From a virus, in IMG/VR virus record IMGVR_UViG_3300020171_000042, positions 1 to 48,572 of that record: a DNA stretch of 48,572 bases; one strand, given 5' to 3'. Below the pieces are notes generated by a model. That model saw only the letters and a list, made by a program, of their open reading frames with translations, had not been told where the DNA came from and ran no database searches. Positions within the stretch are counted from its first letter, which is position 1. Each line of letters begins with the position of its first letter. This document shows, one piece after another, positions 31,888 to 40,233 of the stretch. The translations under genes and the position numbers were made by a program.

Positions 31888-31980
31888 GTGGAATTTATCT
31901 GGTATCATTTAGCCAAATTTTGTTTAAGAAGATTGGGATATAGCGATTATGATATTTGGCAGATGTTAGATAAAGATTAA
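31888..31980 (+). CDS. 30-residue peptide
   Basis: GTG start shortly after the previous stop: MEFIWYHLAKFCLRRLGY and an acidic end. It is amphipathic, with a short hydrophobic-aromatic face. Weakly supported because of length and the non-ATG start. Confidence 0.35.
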   Translation: MEFIWYHLAKFCLRRLGYSDYDIWQMLDKD

Positions 31981-31998
31981 CAGCAGAAAGGGGAAGGA

Positions 31999-32169
31999 AT
32001 GATAAAAAGACTATATAGATTTTATAATATGGTAGCCAGCAAAGATGGAGAACCTTTTGCTTTATGTGATAAACACCGAAAAATACAAAAAATTCCTGAT
32101 AATTGCATTTTATCAAAGATAGCCGATAAAACAGATTGGGGATGCAATATATGTGAAAGCGAGGACTAA
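31999..32169 (+). CDS. Small Cys-pair protein
   Basis: 56 residues with CDKHRK in the middle and CNIC near the end, suggesting a zinc site. The basic-aromatic start MIKRLYRFYNMV follows a GGGGAAGG ribosome site. The stop is just before a short frame that runs into the GroES gene. Unknown function. Confidence 0.55.
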   Translation: MIKRLYRFYNMVASKDGEPFALCDKHRKIQKIPDNCILSKIADKTDWGCNICESED

Positions 32170-32217
32170 TGGAGAAGATAAAGAAAGCAATTAACAAACT
32201 CTTGGTGAAAGGAGAGA

Positions 32218-32490
32218 ATGAACATCATTCCCTATGGCGAAACAATATTTGTTTTACCTGATAAAATAGTAGATAGAACAGAAAGCGGAATTATCTTAAC
32301 TGACTATACCAAGAAAAGACCGACATCTGGGACTATACTTGCAATTGGCACAAAGGTAGATGAATTCAAAATAGGACAAAGAATAATCTATGGCGAGTTT
32401 AGTGGGCACAAACAAATAATTACTTGGGATGGTAAGGATGAAGAAATATTCATAATGACACCAAATGATATATTGGCATTATTGAATTGA
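32218..32490 (+). CDS. groES: GroES-like co-chaperonin (Cpn10)
   Basis: 90 residues, full length for the family. The GroES fold pattern is clear: PYGETIFVLPDKIVDRTESG at the start, SGTILAIGTK in the middle, KIGQRIIYGEFSG and the C-terminal FIMTPNDILALL. The mobile loop region (about 17-30) is present. Phage co-chaperonins such as T4 gp31 adapt host GroEL to fold the capsid protein. Here it is far from the capsid gene and heads the surface-chemistry block, and it has a GGAGAGA ribosome site. Confidence 0.88.
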   Translation: MNIIPYGETIFVLPDKIVDRTESGIILTDYTKKRPTSGTILAIGTKVDEFKIGQRIIYGEFSGHKQIITWDGKDEEIFIMTPNDILALLN

Positions 32491-32493
32491 ACT

Positions 32494-33024
32494 ATGAAAG
32501 AAAAAATAATCAATATAGGTGCACGTCCAGCCATAGACACAATTAAAAGAGAATTAGGCATAGGACTTATTGGAGTTGAGGTTGGGGTAAATAAAGGTCA
32601 TAATGCCTCATATATCTGCAATATCGTTCAACCTAAATTACTCTATCTTATTGACCCTTGGAATAACTTTTTTGACCGTGCTTCTGGCGAGGTTATCGGC
32701 GAGGCGCAATATCTTATGACAAAACAATTATTAGAGCCATTTACTTGCTGTAAAATAATTAAAGATTATTCTTATAATGCAGTTAAAACCTTTGAAGATG
32801 AAAGTTTGGATTTTGTTTATATAGATAGCGAACATTCATATCCAGCGGTATTACAGGAAGTAAGGCAATGGTATCCTAAAGTTAAAAAAGGCGGTATATT
32901 AAGCGGACACGATTTTACTGATACTACGCCTCAAGTGAAAAATGCTGTTATAGATTTTTGTAGGGAAAATAGAATACCACAATTAAAAAACCAGAACGAA
33001 GATTGGTGGTTAACAAAGGAGTAA
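32494..33024 (+). CDS. SAM-dependent methyltransferase (Methyltransf_24-like)
   Basis: 176 residues. SAM-binding loop GVEVGVNKGHNASYI at about 27-41, then an acidic LYLIDPW segment at about 50-56, a DFVYIDSEHSY motif and GGILSGHDF. These features match the small class I methyltransferases that act on sugars in glycan clusters. The next genes are a radical SAM enzyme and a glycosyltransferase. The likely substrate is a sugar hydroxyl, inferred from context. Confidence 0.8.
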   Translation: MKEKIINIGARPAIDTIKRELGIGLIGVEVGVNKGHNASYICNIVQPKLLYLIDPWNNFFDRASGEVIGEAQYLMTKQLLEPFTCCKIIKDYSYNAVKTFEDESLDFVYIDSEHSYPAVLQEVRQWYPKVKKGGILSGHDFTDTTPQVKNAVIDFCRENRIPQLKNQNEDWWLTKE

Positions 33025-33027
33025 ACT

Positions 33028-33165
33028 ATGATAGAACAGAATATCTCCCAAGCAAAGTTTCTTATTAAAGAATTATTGGCAATACTAAAACTTCTTGATG
33101 CAAATGATTATGATGACGAATTAGAACAATTAATAGAAGATTTATATACAACTATTTTTGCTTGA
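33028..33165 (+). CDS. Small helical acidic protein
   Basis: 45 residues, one long helix (AKFLIKELLAILKLLDANDY) and an acidic second helix. Its TGA shares bases with the ATG of the radical SAM gene (TGATG). It may be a small partner of that enzyme; unproven. Confidence 0.5.
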   Translation: MIEQNISQAKFLIKELLAILKLLDANDYDDELEQLIEDLYTTIFA

Positions 33166-34457
33166 TGAAAATTCTTCTCGTTAATCCGAGTATGCCTAAA
33201 GAGGAATTATTTCTTGAGGCAGAAAAATTGCCACCACTCGGTCTTTGTTATCTTGCCGCCATTCTTGAAAGAAATGGTATTCAAGCCGATATACACGATG
33301 ATTATTTACTTAACTGGGGTAATGAAAGAGTGGCAGAATTAGCCCAAGATTATGATGTTATAGGAATTACAGGACTTACTGCTACTTCGTTAGTGGCAAT
33401 AGATTTAGCAAAGAGATTAAGGAATAAGTTTCTTATCTGTGGGGGTGCTCACGCCACACTTTTTCCTTTACAAATGATAGAATACTTCAATACAGTAGTT
33501 AAAGGTGAAGGAGAACAGGTAATAGTGGATATTGTCAAAAATAGAAGAACAGGAATTATACAGGGCATTAAAACAGAAAATCTTGATACATTACCTCTGC
33601 CAGCCCGCTATAAACTACCATTAGAACAATACCCTATGAGAAATGAATTTCTTAAGGCAGATAGAGTATTTAGTATGAATACTTCTCGTGGTTGCCCGTA
33701 TAATTGCACTTTCTGTTCGGTAAAAACTATCTGGGGTAGGACATATCGTTCATTTAGTCCTGAAAAAGTGGTAAAAGAAATAATGTATCTTATACTATAC
33801 TATAATACCAATGGTATTTACTTCCGAGAAGATAACTTCACTTACGATAGGAAAAGAGTAATTGGTATTTGCACTTTAATTAAAAACTTGGGTTTAGAAT
33901 GGGTTTGTGAATCAAGAGTGGAACATTTAGATGAGGAATTGATTAAGGTAATGTATAATGCAGGTTGTAAGGCAATATGGTTTGGCACAGAGTCGGGAAG
34001 TAATCGTATGCTTAAACTGATACATAAAGGCGTTAATAAAGAAAAAGCAATAGAAACTTTTAGGTTGTGCAAGAAGTATGGGATAAAAACAGGTGCTTCT
34101 TTTATTCTTGGGTTGCCCAAAGAAACCAGAAAGGAAATGTATGAAACTCTTAACTTTGCCCATAAGTTAAATAGTTATTGGACTTGGTTTAATTACTATC
34201 TCGGTATCCCTGGGAGTGATTTATATGACAAGATTATAGCAGAAAAGTTATATGACAAATTAGATGAGCGCAAATATGCTTGGGTAAAGGTTGATGGGAT
34301 GTCGTCTGAGGAGATGATTAAGTTTCATAGGTGGATAAAACTATTGTATCTTATTAAAAAACCAATTAGATTATGGCGAGTATTAACTAAATTATCACCG
34401 AGAACTTGGATTATAGCATTGTTGAAAATAACAGGAATTTATGAGTTGAGATTATGA
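33165..34457 (+). CDS. B12-binding-type radical SAM enzyme 1
   Basis: 430 residues from ATG 33165. Residues 1-130 form a cobalamin-binding-like Rossmann domain (MKILLVNPSMP, PPLGLCYLAAIL, DVIGITG, FLICGGAHATLFP) without an obvious DxHxxG ligand. The iron-sulphur motif is CPYNCTFC with Cys177, Cys181 and Cys184. A TIM-barrel part follows, with FGTESGSNRML and TGASFILGLPKET. The C-terminal helical part is basic. Enzymes of this layout methylate or rearrange sugars, lipids or antibiotics. Substrate unknown; the glycosyltransferase neighbours suggest glycan chemistry. Confidence 0.85.
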   Translation: MKILLVNPSMPKEELFLEAEKLPPLGLCYLAAILERNGIQADIHDDYLLNWGNERVAELAQDYDVIGITGLTATSLVAIDLAKRLRNKFLICGGAHATLFPLQMIEYFNTVVKGEGEQVIVDIVKNRRTGIIQGIKTENLDTLPLPARYKLPLEQYPMRNEFLKADRVFSMNTSRGCPYNCTFCSVKTIWGRTYRSFSPEKVVKEIMYLILYYNTNGIYFREDNFTYDRKRVIGICTLIKNLGLEWVCESRVEHLDEELIKVMYNAGCKAIWFGTESGSNRMLKLIHKGVNKEKAIETFRLCKKYGIKTGASFILGLPKETRKEMYETLNFAHKLNSYWTWFNYYLGIPGSDLYDKIIAEKLYDKLDERKYAWVKVDGMSSEEMIKFHRWIKLLYLIKKPIRLWRVLTKLSPRTWIIALLKITGIYELRL

Positions 34458-34669
34458 AGTTTTTAAAAATATTTAAATCACCAATGAAACACGAAATAGA
34501 TATAAATAAAATTGATGTTATTCCCCCGAAAATGCAACCAATGACCTGTTTTGTCTCTAAACCGATTAAACTTAAGGGCAATAGAGAATATCTTTTGGTA
34601 GCCGATTATAAAAAAAGAACTATGGAATTATATAGAAAAATAGGAACATTAAAAGAAGGCGACTCCTGA
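34454..34669 (+). CDS. Small hypothetical protein between radical SAM and GT genes
   Basis: 71 residues; strand-helix pattern with IKLKGNREYLLVADYKKRTM. It overlaps the radical SAM stop (ATGA) and abuts the glycosyltransferase start. No family known to me. Confidence 0.5.
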   Translation: MKFLKIFKSPMKHEIDINKIDVIPPKMQPMTCFVSKPIKLKGNREYLLVADYKKRTMELYRKIGTLKEGDS

Positions 34670-35515
34670 ATGAAAATAAGTATAATTATTCCTACTCGTT
34701 TAGGTATTCCCCAACAATTATTAGAAAGTTTATTTAATCAAACTTATAAACCTTATGAAATAATCGAGGTAATCGGTTCTGCCTTAACAGTTCAACGCAA
34801 TGAAGGAATTAAGGTAGCCACAGGAGATATAATTCTATTTCTTGATGATGATATTATTTTAGATGAAGAATATATTAATCAGATACTTGCAACCTTTTGT
34901 TATCATCCAGATGCTATAGCAGTTACAGGCAATATTCAAATATCCGCATATAAACAAAATATCTTTTATACTATCTTTGCTTATATATTCTTATTAACTT
35001 ATCGTAACAAAGGTAGATTTCGTATATCAGGATTTCCTGAAAATTACCACCGAAAGATAACCGAAACTATTAAAGGCGAAGTGCTTTATGGTTGCAATAT
35101 GGCTTTCAGGAAAGAAGTATTTAATGAATTCTCTTTTTGCGAAGATTTAGACTGTCGAATGTTTGGAGAAGATGATTATTTTGCGTGGTTATTAACAAGA
35201 AAATATTCTATCTACTATAATCCTTATGCAGTTTGCTACGATAACCGACTTTATCCACGAAGCAAACAAGCCCTTAAATTAAGGTGCACGCTTATAAACC
35301 TTATCAAAAGATATAAAAGCAGAAATCCTAACTTTATCGGTAAGATAGCGTTTTGGTGGGCGTTCGGGGGTTTTATCATATTTAAGATAGTTGAGGCGAT
35401 AGTAATGAGGGATATGAGTATAATAAAAGGAATGTTAAATTGCTTTAGGAAATATGAAGATAGACCATTGGAAGAAATTAGAAAAGAAATAATGATAAGG
35501 AGGATTAAAATATGA
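34670..35515 (+). CDS. Family 2 glycosyltransferase 1
   Basis: 281 residues. GT-A start MKISIIIPTRLG, substrate-binding QRNEGIKVATGDIILFLDDD with the catalytic-type DDD at about 61-63, then a CNMAFRKEVF acceptor-site pattern and CEDLDCRMFGEDDYFAW. The C-terminal part has a short hydrophobic segment. It would add a sugar from a nucleotide-sugar donor to a lipid or glycan. One of four GT2 genes here. Confidence 0.87.
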   Translation: MKISIIIPTRLGIPQQLLESLFNQTYKPYEIIEVIGSALTVQRNEGIKVATGDIILFLDDDIILDEEYINQILATFCYHPDAIAVTGNIQISAYKQNIFYTIFAYIFLLTYRNKGRFRISGFPENYHRKITETIKGEVLYGCNMAFRKEVFNEFSFCEDLDCRMFGEDDYFAWLLTRKYSIYYNPYAVCYDNRLYPRSKQALKLRCTLINLIKRYKSRNPNFIGKIAFWWAFGGFIIFKIVEAIVMRDMSIIKGMLNCFRKYEDRPLEEIRKEIMIRRIKI

Positions 35516-35715
35516 GTTCTAAAATGATACAATTTACAGTTTGGAGAAATCCTAAAAGCAAAATGGGTGTTTGGATAACTCATACTCAATTTAAAAATCT
35601 TACCTATCAAGAATGGTGTGAAAGAGAAATAAAAAGATTTAATTGTAAAGCGAGTATTCGTAAAAACGAAAAAAATCAAATTGCCGTCTGGAAAGAAAGA
35701 GAAATAAATGTATAA
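35512..35715 (+). CDS. Small basic hypothetical protein
   Basis: 67 residues, Lys/Arg- and Trp-rich (FTVWRNPKSKMGVWITHTQF). It overlaps the GT gene and the next gene by 4 and 8 bases. Function unknown. Confidence 0.5.
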   Translation: MSSKMIQFTVWRNPKSKMGVWITHTQFKNLTYQEWCEREIKRFNCKASIRKNEKNQIAVWKEREINV

Positions 35716-35950
35716 AGCCGTAGGACTTGACTCATTAGGGGAAACATTGTTAATTCATACATTAAGTAACGCTTATTATGCTATGACTAAAAAACCTATC
35801 ATTAGAGAAGGTAGTCGCATAAAAGAAGGACAAGAATGTATTACCTTTATTCAAAATAGCGGTATTCATCAGATAATTACTTCATTTGGCTTATATTTAG
35901 ACCCCGATAAAATGCAGAATTTATTCTTTTATTATGTAGAGGTCGCTTAA
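35708..35950 (+). CDS. Small hypothetical protein
   Basis: 80 residues, alternating strand and helix (GLDSLGETLLIHTLSNAYYA). It lies just upstream of the HNH gene and overlaps its neighbour by 8 bases. No family recognised. Confidence 0.5.
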   Translation: MYKAVGLDSLGETLLIHTLSNAYYAMTKKPIIREGSRIKEGQECITFIQNSGIHQIITSFGLYLDPDKMQNLFFYYVEVA

Positions 35951-35960
35951 GGAGGTAATA

Positions 35961-36311
35961 ATGAGAAAAGTTTATTGTAAAGATTGTAGCAAAGTATTAG
36001 GGGAGTCGGCATATTATCAGAAATCAATAAGATGTATGTCTTGTGCTAAAAAATTTCTTTTGAAAATACCTCAAGATAATCCTCATTGGGAAGGTGGAAG
36101 TGCGAATTATTATTGGCAAAAAACACGGGCGATTTATTATGAACACCATACAAATATAATTTGTGAACACTGTGGCTCTAATTTTAACATTTGTATTCAT
36201 CATAAAGATAAAAATTATAAAAATAATAATTTGGATAATTTACAAGCTTTGTGTAGAAGTTGCCATTCAAGACATCATAGGTTACATAGGAAGACAAAAA
36301 CAAATGTATGA
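35961..36311 (+). CDS. HNH endonuclease
   Basis: 116 residues. An N-terminal CKDCSK...CMSC zinc pair and a SANYYWQKTRA segment precede a C-terminal HNH core: CEHCGSNFNICIHHKDKNYK, NNLDNLQALCRSCHSRHH. The catalytic His pair, the Asn and the CxxC/CxxCH zinc ligands are present, so it looks intact. Free-standing HNH enzymes of this type are homing endonucleases that invade near their targets. It overlaps the aminotransferase gene by 8 bases. Confidence 0.85.
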   Translation: MRKVYCKDCSKVLGESAYYQKSIRCMSCAKKFLLKIPQDNPHWEGGSANYYWQKTRAIYYEHHTNIICEHCGSNFNICIHHKDKNYKNNNLDNLQALCRSCHSRHHRLHRKTKTNV

Positions 36312-36909
36312 AAGAAATAATGTTATAAGACAATTTGAAAGAACTATCGCTAAGTATTGCGGAGCACCTTATGGAATAGCTGTAGAGAGTTGTTCTGCAG
36401 CTTTATTTCTATGTTGTCTATATTGTAAAGTAGAAGAAGTTATAATACCGAAGTTTACTTATTTTAGTGTGCCTTGTAGTGTAGTTATGGCTGGTGGAAC
36501 AGTTAAATGGACAAACGAAAAATGGAAAGGTTATTACCAACTAAAAAATTATCCAATAATAGATTCTGCTTGTAGGTTTAGGAAGAATATGTATAAAAAA
36601 GGATTTTATTTTTGTTTATCATTTCAATACGCAAAACATCTTCCTATCGGCAGAGGCGGAATGATTTTGACTGATAGTAAAAAAGCAAGAGATTGGTTTA
36701 GATTAGCAAGAGCAGATGGTAGAAAAGAAATCCCAAAAGAAAAAGATAGTGTTACTTTAAGGGGATATAATATGTATTTCACTTCATCACAAGCGGCAAG
36801 AGGTTTAGACCTTTTTTATTGGAGAATTTATGAAAAGAAAAATTTACCAGATATAAAAATGTCTTATATTGATTTAAGTTTACAACCTTTATGGAGGAAG
36901 AATGTTTAA
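36304..36909 (+). CDS. Half-size DegT/DnrJ-type aminotransferase-like protein
   Basis: 201 residues from ATG 36304. It holds the N-terminal PLP half of the DegT/DnrJ/EryC1 sugar aminotransferase fold: FERTIAKYCGAPYGIAVESC, VIIPKFTYFSVP, IIDSACRFRK and FQYAKHLPIGRGGMILTD, whose Lys is the PLP-binding candidate. Full enzymes have about 370 residues, so the C-terminal small domain is missing. It may be a compact phage form. Its placement next to a methyltransferase suggests amino-sugar synthesis or a regulatory role. Confidence 0.75.
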   Translation: MYERNNVIRQFERTIAKYCGAPYGIAVESCSAALFLCCLYCKVEEVIIPKFTYFSVPCSVVMAGGTVKWTNEKWKGYYQLKNYPIIDSACRFRKNMYKKGFYFCLSFQYAKHLPIGRGGMILTDSKKARDWFRLARADGRKEIPKEKDSVTLRGYNMYFTSSQAARGLDLFYWRIYEKKNLPDIKMSYIDLSLQPLWRKNV

Positions 36910-36932
36910 AAAAAGCATTCTAAAGGAGAATT

Positions 36933-37610
36933 ATGACAAAAATATTCTCTGATTATGCAAAATATTATAACCTGATTTATTCTACCAAAAACTATAAATC
37001 AGAAGCCGAATTCGTTTTTAATTGGGCTAATAAACCTAAAACTATAATTGAGATAGGTTGTGGCACAGGAAGGCATATTTATCATTTAGCCCCTAAAGTA
37101 GAACAAATTATAGGAACAGATGCTTCTTTAGAAATGTTAAGTTTGGCTTATATCCATACAAAAAAGTTTAAGAATGTCAGGTATATATTTAATAAAACAG
37201 ATAAAAAGTTATTAGATTTACCTAAAGTAGATTGTGCAATGGCACTTTTTAATGTAATGGGTTATTGTTTTCTGGAAGAATGTCTGCCACATTTACCATT
37301 AAAAAGGGGAGGATATTTTATATTTGATATTTGGGATGCCTCAAAGTTTAAACAATATCCACCTGTCCCAAAAGTAAAGTATTTTGGTTTAGCATATAGA
37401 GTAGCAATTCCAAAACAAATTAGTAAACGATTATTAAGAATTGATTATATAATTGTAGAAGGAAAGGAAGTTAAAGTCTTTGAAAGGCATTTTGTGCAAG
37501 GATATTTCCAGAAGGATATTGAACAATTGTGTAAATTGCATAACTATAAAATTTCGGATATTAAACCTACAAAAGAGTGGACTTGCTGGTATAAACTGCA
37601 AAAATTGTAA
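36933..37610 (+). CDS. SAM methyltransferase, sugar N-methyltransferase-like
   Basis: 225 residues. SAM loop TIIEIGCGTGRHIYHL at about 38-53, acidic GTDASLEML at about 62-70 and DCAMALFNVMGY at about 95-106. The start with DYAKYYNLIYSTKNYKSEAE resembles the N,N-dimethyltransferases of amino-deoxysugar pathways. It directly follows the DegT-like gene, so amino-sugar methylation is a reasonable inference. Confidence 0.78.
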   Translation: MTKIFSDYAKYYNLIYSTKNYKSEAEFVFNWANKPKTIIEIGCGTGRHIYHLAPKVEQIIGTDASLEMLSLAYIHTKKFKNVRYIFNKTDKKLLDLPKVDCAMALFNVMGYCFLEECLPHLPLKRGGYFIFDIWDASKFKQYPPVPKVKYFGLAYRVAIPKQISKRLLRIDYIIVEGKEVKVFERHFVQGYFQKDIEQLCKLHNYKISDIKPTKEWTCWYKLQKL

Positions 37611-37717
37611 TGGCAATTTATAATTTAAGATGTAGAAAATGTGGAAAGAGGATACATCCTGTTCGTCATAAAGTATATTTTTTCTGTGGTAGATGTAGAA
37701 GCAATAGAAAAAAATAA
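37610..37717 (+). CDS. 35-residue zinc-ribbon peptide
   Basis: CRKCGKRIHP and CGRCRSNRKK give two CxxC pairs in a very basic chain. It starts in a TAATG overlap with the methyltransferase gene. Another zinc microprotein. Confidence 0.55.
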   Translation: MAIYNLRCRKCGKRIHPVRHKVYFFCGRCRSNRKK

Positions 37718-37732
37718 TGAAAGGAGGAAAAA

Positions 37733-37849
37733 ATGAAAAAACTTATGATAACAATAGTTTCAGTAGGATTAACTTATTGGGCTTTTCAGTTTATGGAAGA
37801 TTGTTTAAAATATTTTAGTCCCGAATTTTGTATGAAGTGCCTAAAATGA
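37733..37849 (+). CDS. Short membrane/secreted peptide
   Basis: 38 residues: MKKLMITIVSVGLTYWAF is signal-like, then a short acidic part and a CMKC end. An AAAGGAGG ribosome site precedes it, and the stop overlaps the next ATG (ATGA). Confidence 0.5.
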   Translation: MKKLMITIVSVGLTYWAFQFMEDCLKYFSPEFCMKCLK

Positions 37850-39108
37850 AAATCGCTCTTGTCTCTACCACTCAAAAAAGTGGTTGCCCACCGATAGGAC
37901 TTGTATATCTTGCAAGTTATATCCAAAATCATACTCAATATAAAGTAGATATTATAGATACTAACTATCGGGATATATTCAGAGCCGATTACTCTAAATA
38001 TGGTTTAATAGGAATTAGTGCGATGACAGTTAATTATACGAAGGCACTTGAATTGGCTAATTGGATAAAGTTTTGGCACAATATACCCATAGTTATAGGG
38101 GGCGTGCATATATCCACCTGCCCCGAAAGTTTTAATCCCGTTTTTGATAGTATGGTCATTGGCGAAGGTGAAAAGGCATTTATGGAATTATTGTTTGATT
38201 TAGAAAATAATCAATTAAAAGAAAGATACCAACAAGAAATTACAAATAATCTTACTTTTCCTGATTGGGATTTAATAGATGAAAGATATTTTAAAAGACA
38301 ATTTAATACTACTTTTGCAGAATGGGGGATAGAAGGTTGGCTTTTGACTTCAAGGGGATGTCCTTACAAATGCAGATTTTGTAGCACAACACAATTCTGG
38401 AATAAAATAAGATTTTATCCTGACAATTATATTATAAATCTAATAGAAGATTTAAAGAAGAAAAATGTTACCCATATACAGATATGGGATGATTTATTCA
38501 CAATGGATAGGGAAAGATTGGAAAGATTAGCACCTTATTTTAAGGAGTCTGGTATTAAATTCAATTGTCAGCCCCGCATAAATACTATTGATGATGAAAT
38601 GTGCCAGATATTAAAAGATAGCAATATAACCTTATGTATATTTGGTTTTGAAAGTGGTAATACAAGAGTATTGAAATATCTTAAAAATGATTTAAGTTTG
38701 AGTGTATATAGAAGTAAAGAGGCAATTAAATTATGTAGGAAGTATGGTTTAGATGTTCAGGGTTCAGTTATGTTTGGTTCTCCTACCGAAACCCTATCAG
38801 AAATGTTAAATACACTTAAATTTATGCTATGGTGTTTATTTAATGGAGCGCAAAGATTATGGGCGTTTGTGGCAACGCCTTTTCCTGCAACAGCGTTCTG
38901 GCTGTATGCACCCAAGAATTTAGATTGGGATAAACTATCTCATCATACTAATAATCCTTTGCTATTGGATAAATCAGTTAAATTATGGCAGTTTAGATTA
39001 GTTATGTTTTTGGCACATAGGATAGAGGATTTATTTAAGGTTAAGAAATTATGGAAAGTAATAATGGGGACGCATAATTGCGTAACTGAAAACGGTGAGG
39101 AAGTCTGA
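37846..39108 (+). CDS. B12-binding-type radical SAM enzyme 2
   Basis: 420 residues from ATG 37846 in an ATGA overlap. The cobalamin-type N-terminal Rossmann domain (MKIALVSTTQ, PPIGLVYLASYI, YGLIGISAM, IPIVIGGVHIS) is followed by the iron-sulphur motif CPYKCRFC with Cys172, Cys176 and Cys179. FGFESGNTRVLKYL and GSVMFGSPTET are barrel segments. It is a paralogue of the enzyme at 33165, with a different C-terminal part. Likely a sugar- or lipid-modifying enzyme; substrate unknown. Confidence 0.85.
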   Translation: MKIALVSTTQKSGCPPIGLVYLASYIQNHTQYKVDIIDTNYRDIFRADYSKYGLIGISAMTVNYTKALELANWIKFWHNIPIVIGGVHISTCPESFNPVFDSMVIGEGEKAFMELLFDLENNQLKERYQQEITNNLTFPDWDLIDERYFKRQFNTTFAEWGIEGWLLTSRGCPYKCRFCSTTQFWNKIRFYPDNYIINLIEDLKKKNVTHIQIWDDLFTMDRERLERLAPYFKESGIKFNCQPRINTIDDEMCQILKDSNITLCIFGFESGNTRVLKYLKNDLSLSVYRSKEAIKLCRKYGLDVQGSVMFGSPTETLSEMLNTLKFMLWCLFNGAQRLWAFVATPFPATAFWLYAPKNLDWDKLSHHTNNPLLLDKSVKLWQFRLVMFLAHRIEDLFKVKKLWKVIMGTHNCVTENGEEV

Positions 39109-39114
39109 CCTCAA

Positions 39115-39204
39115 TCTCCACCTACCACTTCGCAAGAAGTTAGGAGAGAATTTAGACAGTTGCGAGTAGGTTTTTCCAGTTTAGCGACTCGCCCCTATTG
39201 GAGA
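39115..39204 (+). ncRNA. Candidate three-way-junction RNA in a gene gap
   Basis: TCTCCA (39115-39120) pairs with TGGAGA (39199-39204). Inside it are a GCAA-loop hairpin (39121-39144; ACTTC/GAAGT plus CCTA/TAGG around a CC bulge) and a second stem GCGAGT (39162-39167) / ACTCGC (39187-39192). The three helices fit a compact junction. It fills the 150-base gap between the second radical SAM gene and the next glycosyltransferase. It could be a leader element or an RNA processing signal. No known family recognised. Confidence 0.4.
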
Positions 39205-39258
39205 AAAGGCAGAAAAACTTATGGATAAAACAATACAAGAAATGGATGAGGGAGAAGA

Positions 39259-40233
39259 TTGGAAAAAACCACTATTATAATCTGTCATTGGCAAGGTAAC
39301 TTAATTTATCGTTGTTTGAAATCATTAGGAGAAGCAAAAGCAAAAAATATAGTTGTTACTACTGTTGAAACTTTTAAAAAACCCTCTTTTTTTGAGAGAG
39401 GTATCTTAATAAATGTTTTATATCTTATTCCATCATTAAATAATCCTGCCTTTAAACGCAACCAAGGTGCAAGATTAAGTCAAACCGAATATCTTTGCTT
39501 TTTGGATGATGATGCAGAAATTAAATATGACTGCATACAAAGGATGGAAGGTTATCTTGATAACCATTCAGATGTTGGTATGGTTTATGCTATGCTCTAT
39601 AAAATGGACAACCACAATGTAATAGATACATCTGGTTCATTTATGACTTGGTGCGGTTTTCTTTATGAAACTTATGTTAATCGTATAGACCCTATTCCAA
39701 TACTATCTGGTAAATCCGCCTTATGTATAATAAGAAAGGAATTGTTTAATAAAATAGGTGGTTTTGATGAGGATTTTGTTATTTATGGAGAGGAAACAGA
39801 TTTAAGTTGGAGAGTATGGTTGGCGGGTTATAAAGTAATGGTTCTGCCCAGTGCTATTGGTTATCACGCATTTGAAACAGTTTTAAAGCCGAAAAGTTAC
39901 TACAACCAACACTATATCCATTATCACGGTTGTAAGAACTATTTGACAATGCTGATAAAAAACCTGCCAACCAGAAAATTATATATAGTCCTAATTAACG
40001 CAACGATTTGGTTCATTATAGGACTTCTTATGTTCTTCAGAAATAAACAAGCAAGTAAATGGATAATGCAAGGTCTTTGGTATAATATAAAAAATTTTAA
40101 GTATATCTGGCGAAAAAGACAGGGGATTTATAGATTAGATAATGGATTTTATAGATATGTAATGAGAAATCCTTCCTTATTTTATTATCTAAACCGTTGC
40201 AAAGAATATCTCATTCACGAATTACACGGATAA
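39259..40233 (+). CDS. Family 2 glycosyltransferase 2 (rhamnosyltransferase-like)
   Basis: 324 residues, TTG start after GGGAGAAG. The GT-A domain has TTIIICHWQGN, KRNQGARLSQTEYLCFLDDD and IGGFDEDFVIYGEETDLSWR, the layout of rhamnosyltransferase-like enzymes. A hydrophobic helix at about 245-262 (IVLINATIWFIIGLLMFF) anchors it to the membrane. The C-terminus is basic. It probably extends a lipid-linked glycan at the inner membrane. Confidence 0.87.
   Translation: MEKTTIIICHWQGNLIYRCLKSLGEAKAKNIVVTTVETFKKPSFFERGILINVLYLIPSLNNPAFKRNQGARLSQTEYLCFLDDDAEIKYDCIQRMEGYLDNHSDVGMVYAMLYKMDNHNVIDTSGSFMTWCGFLYETYVNRIDPIPILSGKSALCIIRKELFNKIGGFDEDFVIYGEETDLSWRVWLAGYKVMVLPSAIGYHAFETVLKPKSYYNQHYIHYHGCKNYLTMLIKNLPTRKLYIVLINATIWFIIGLLMFFRNKQASKWIMQGLWYNIKNFKYIWRKRQGIYRLDNGFYRYVMRNPSLFYYLNRCKEYLIHELHG

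Noticed and set aside
32169-32261. 30-codon frame running into the GroES gene
   Set aside because: It mostly overlaps the GroES start in another frame and contains its ribosome site; too little support.
39100-39260. tRNA or hammerhead ribozyme in the gene gap
   Set aside because: No acceptor stem/T-loop pattern and no CUGANGA...GAAA core; only the three-stem arrangement remains.
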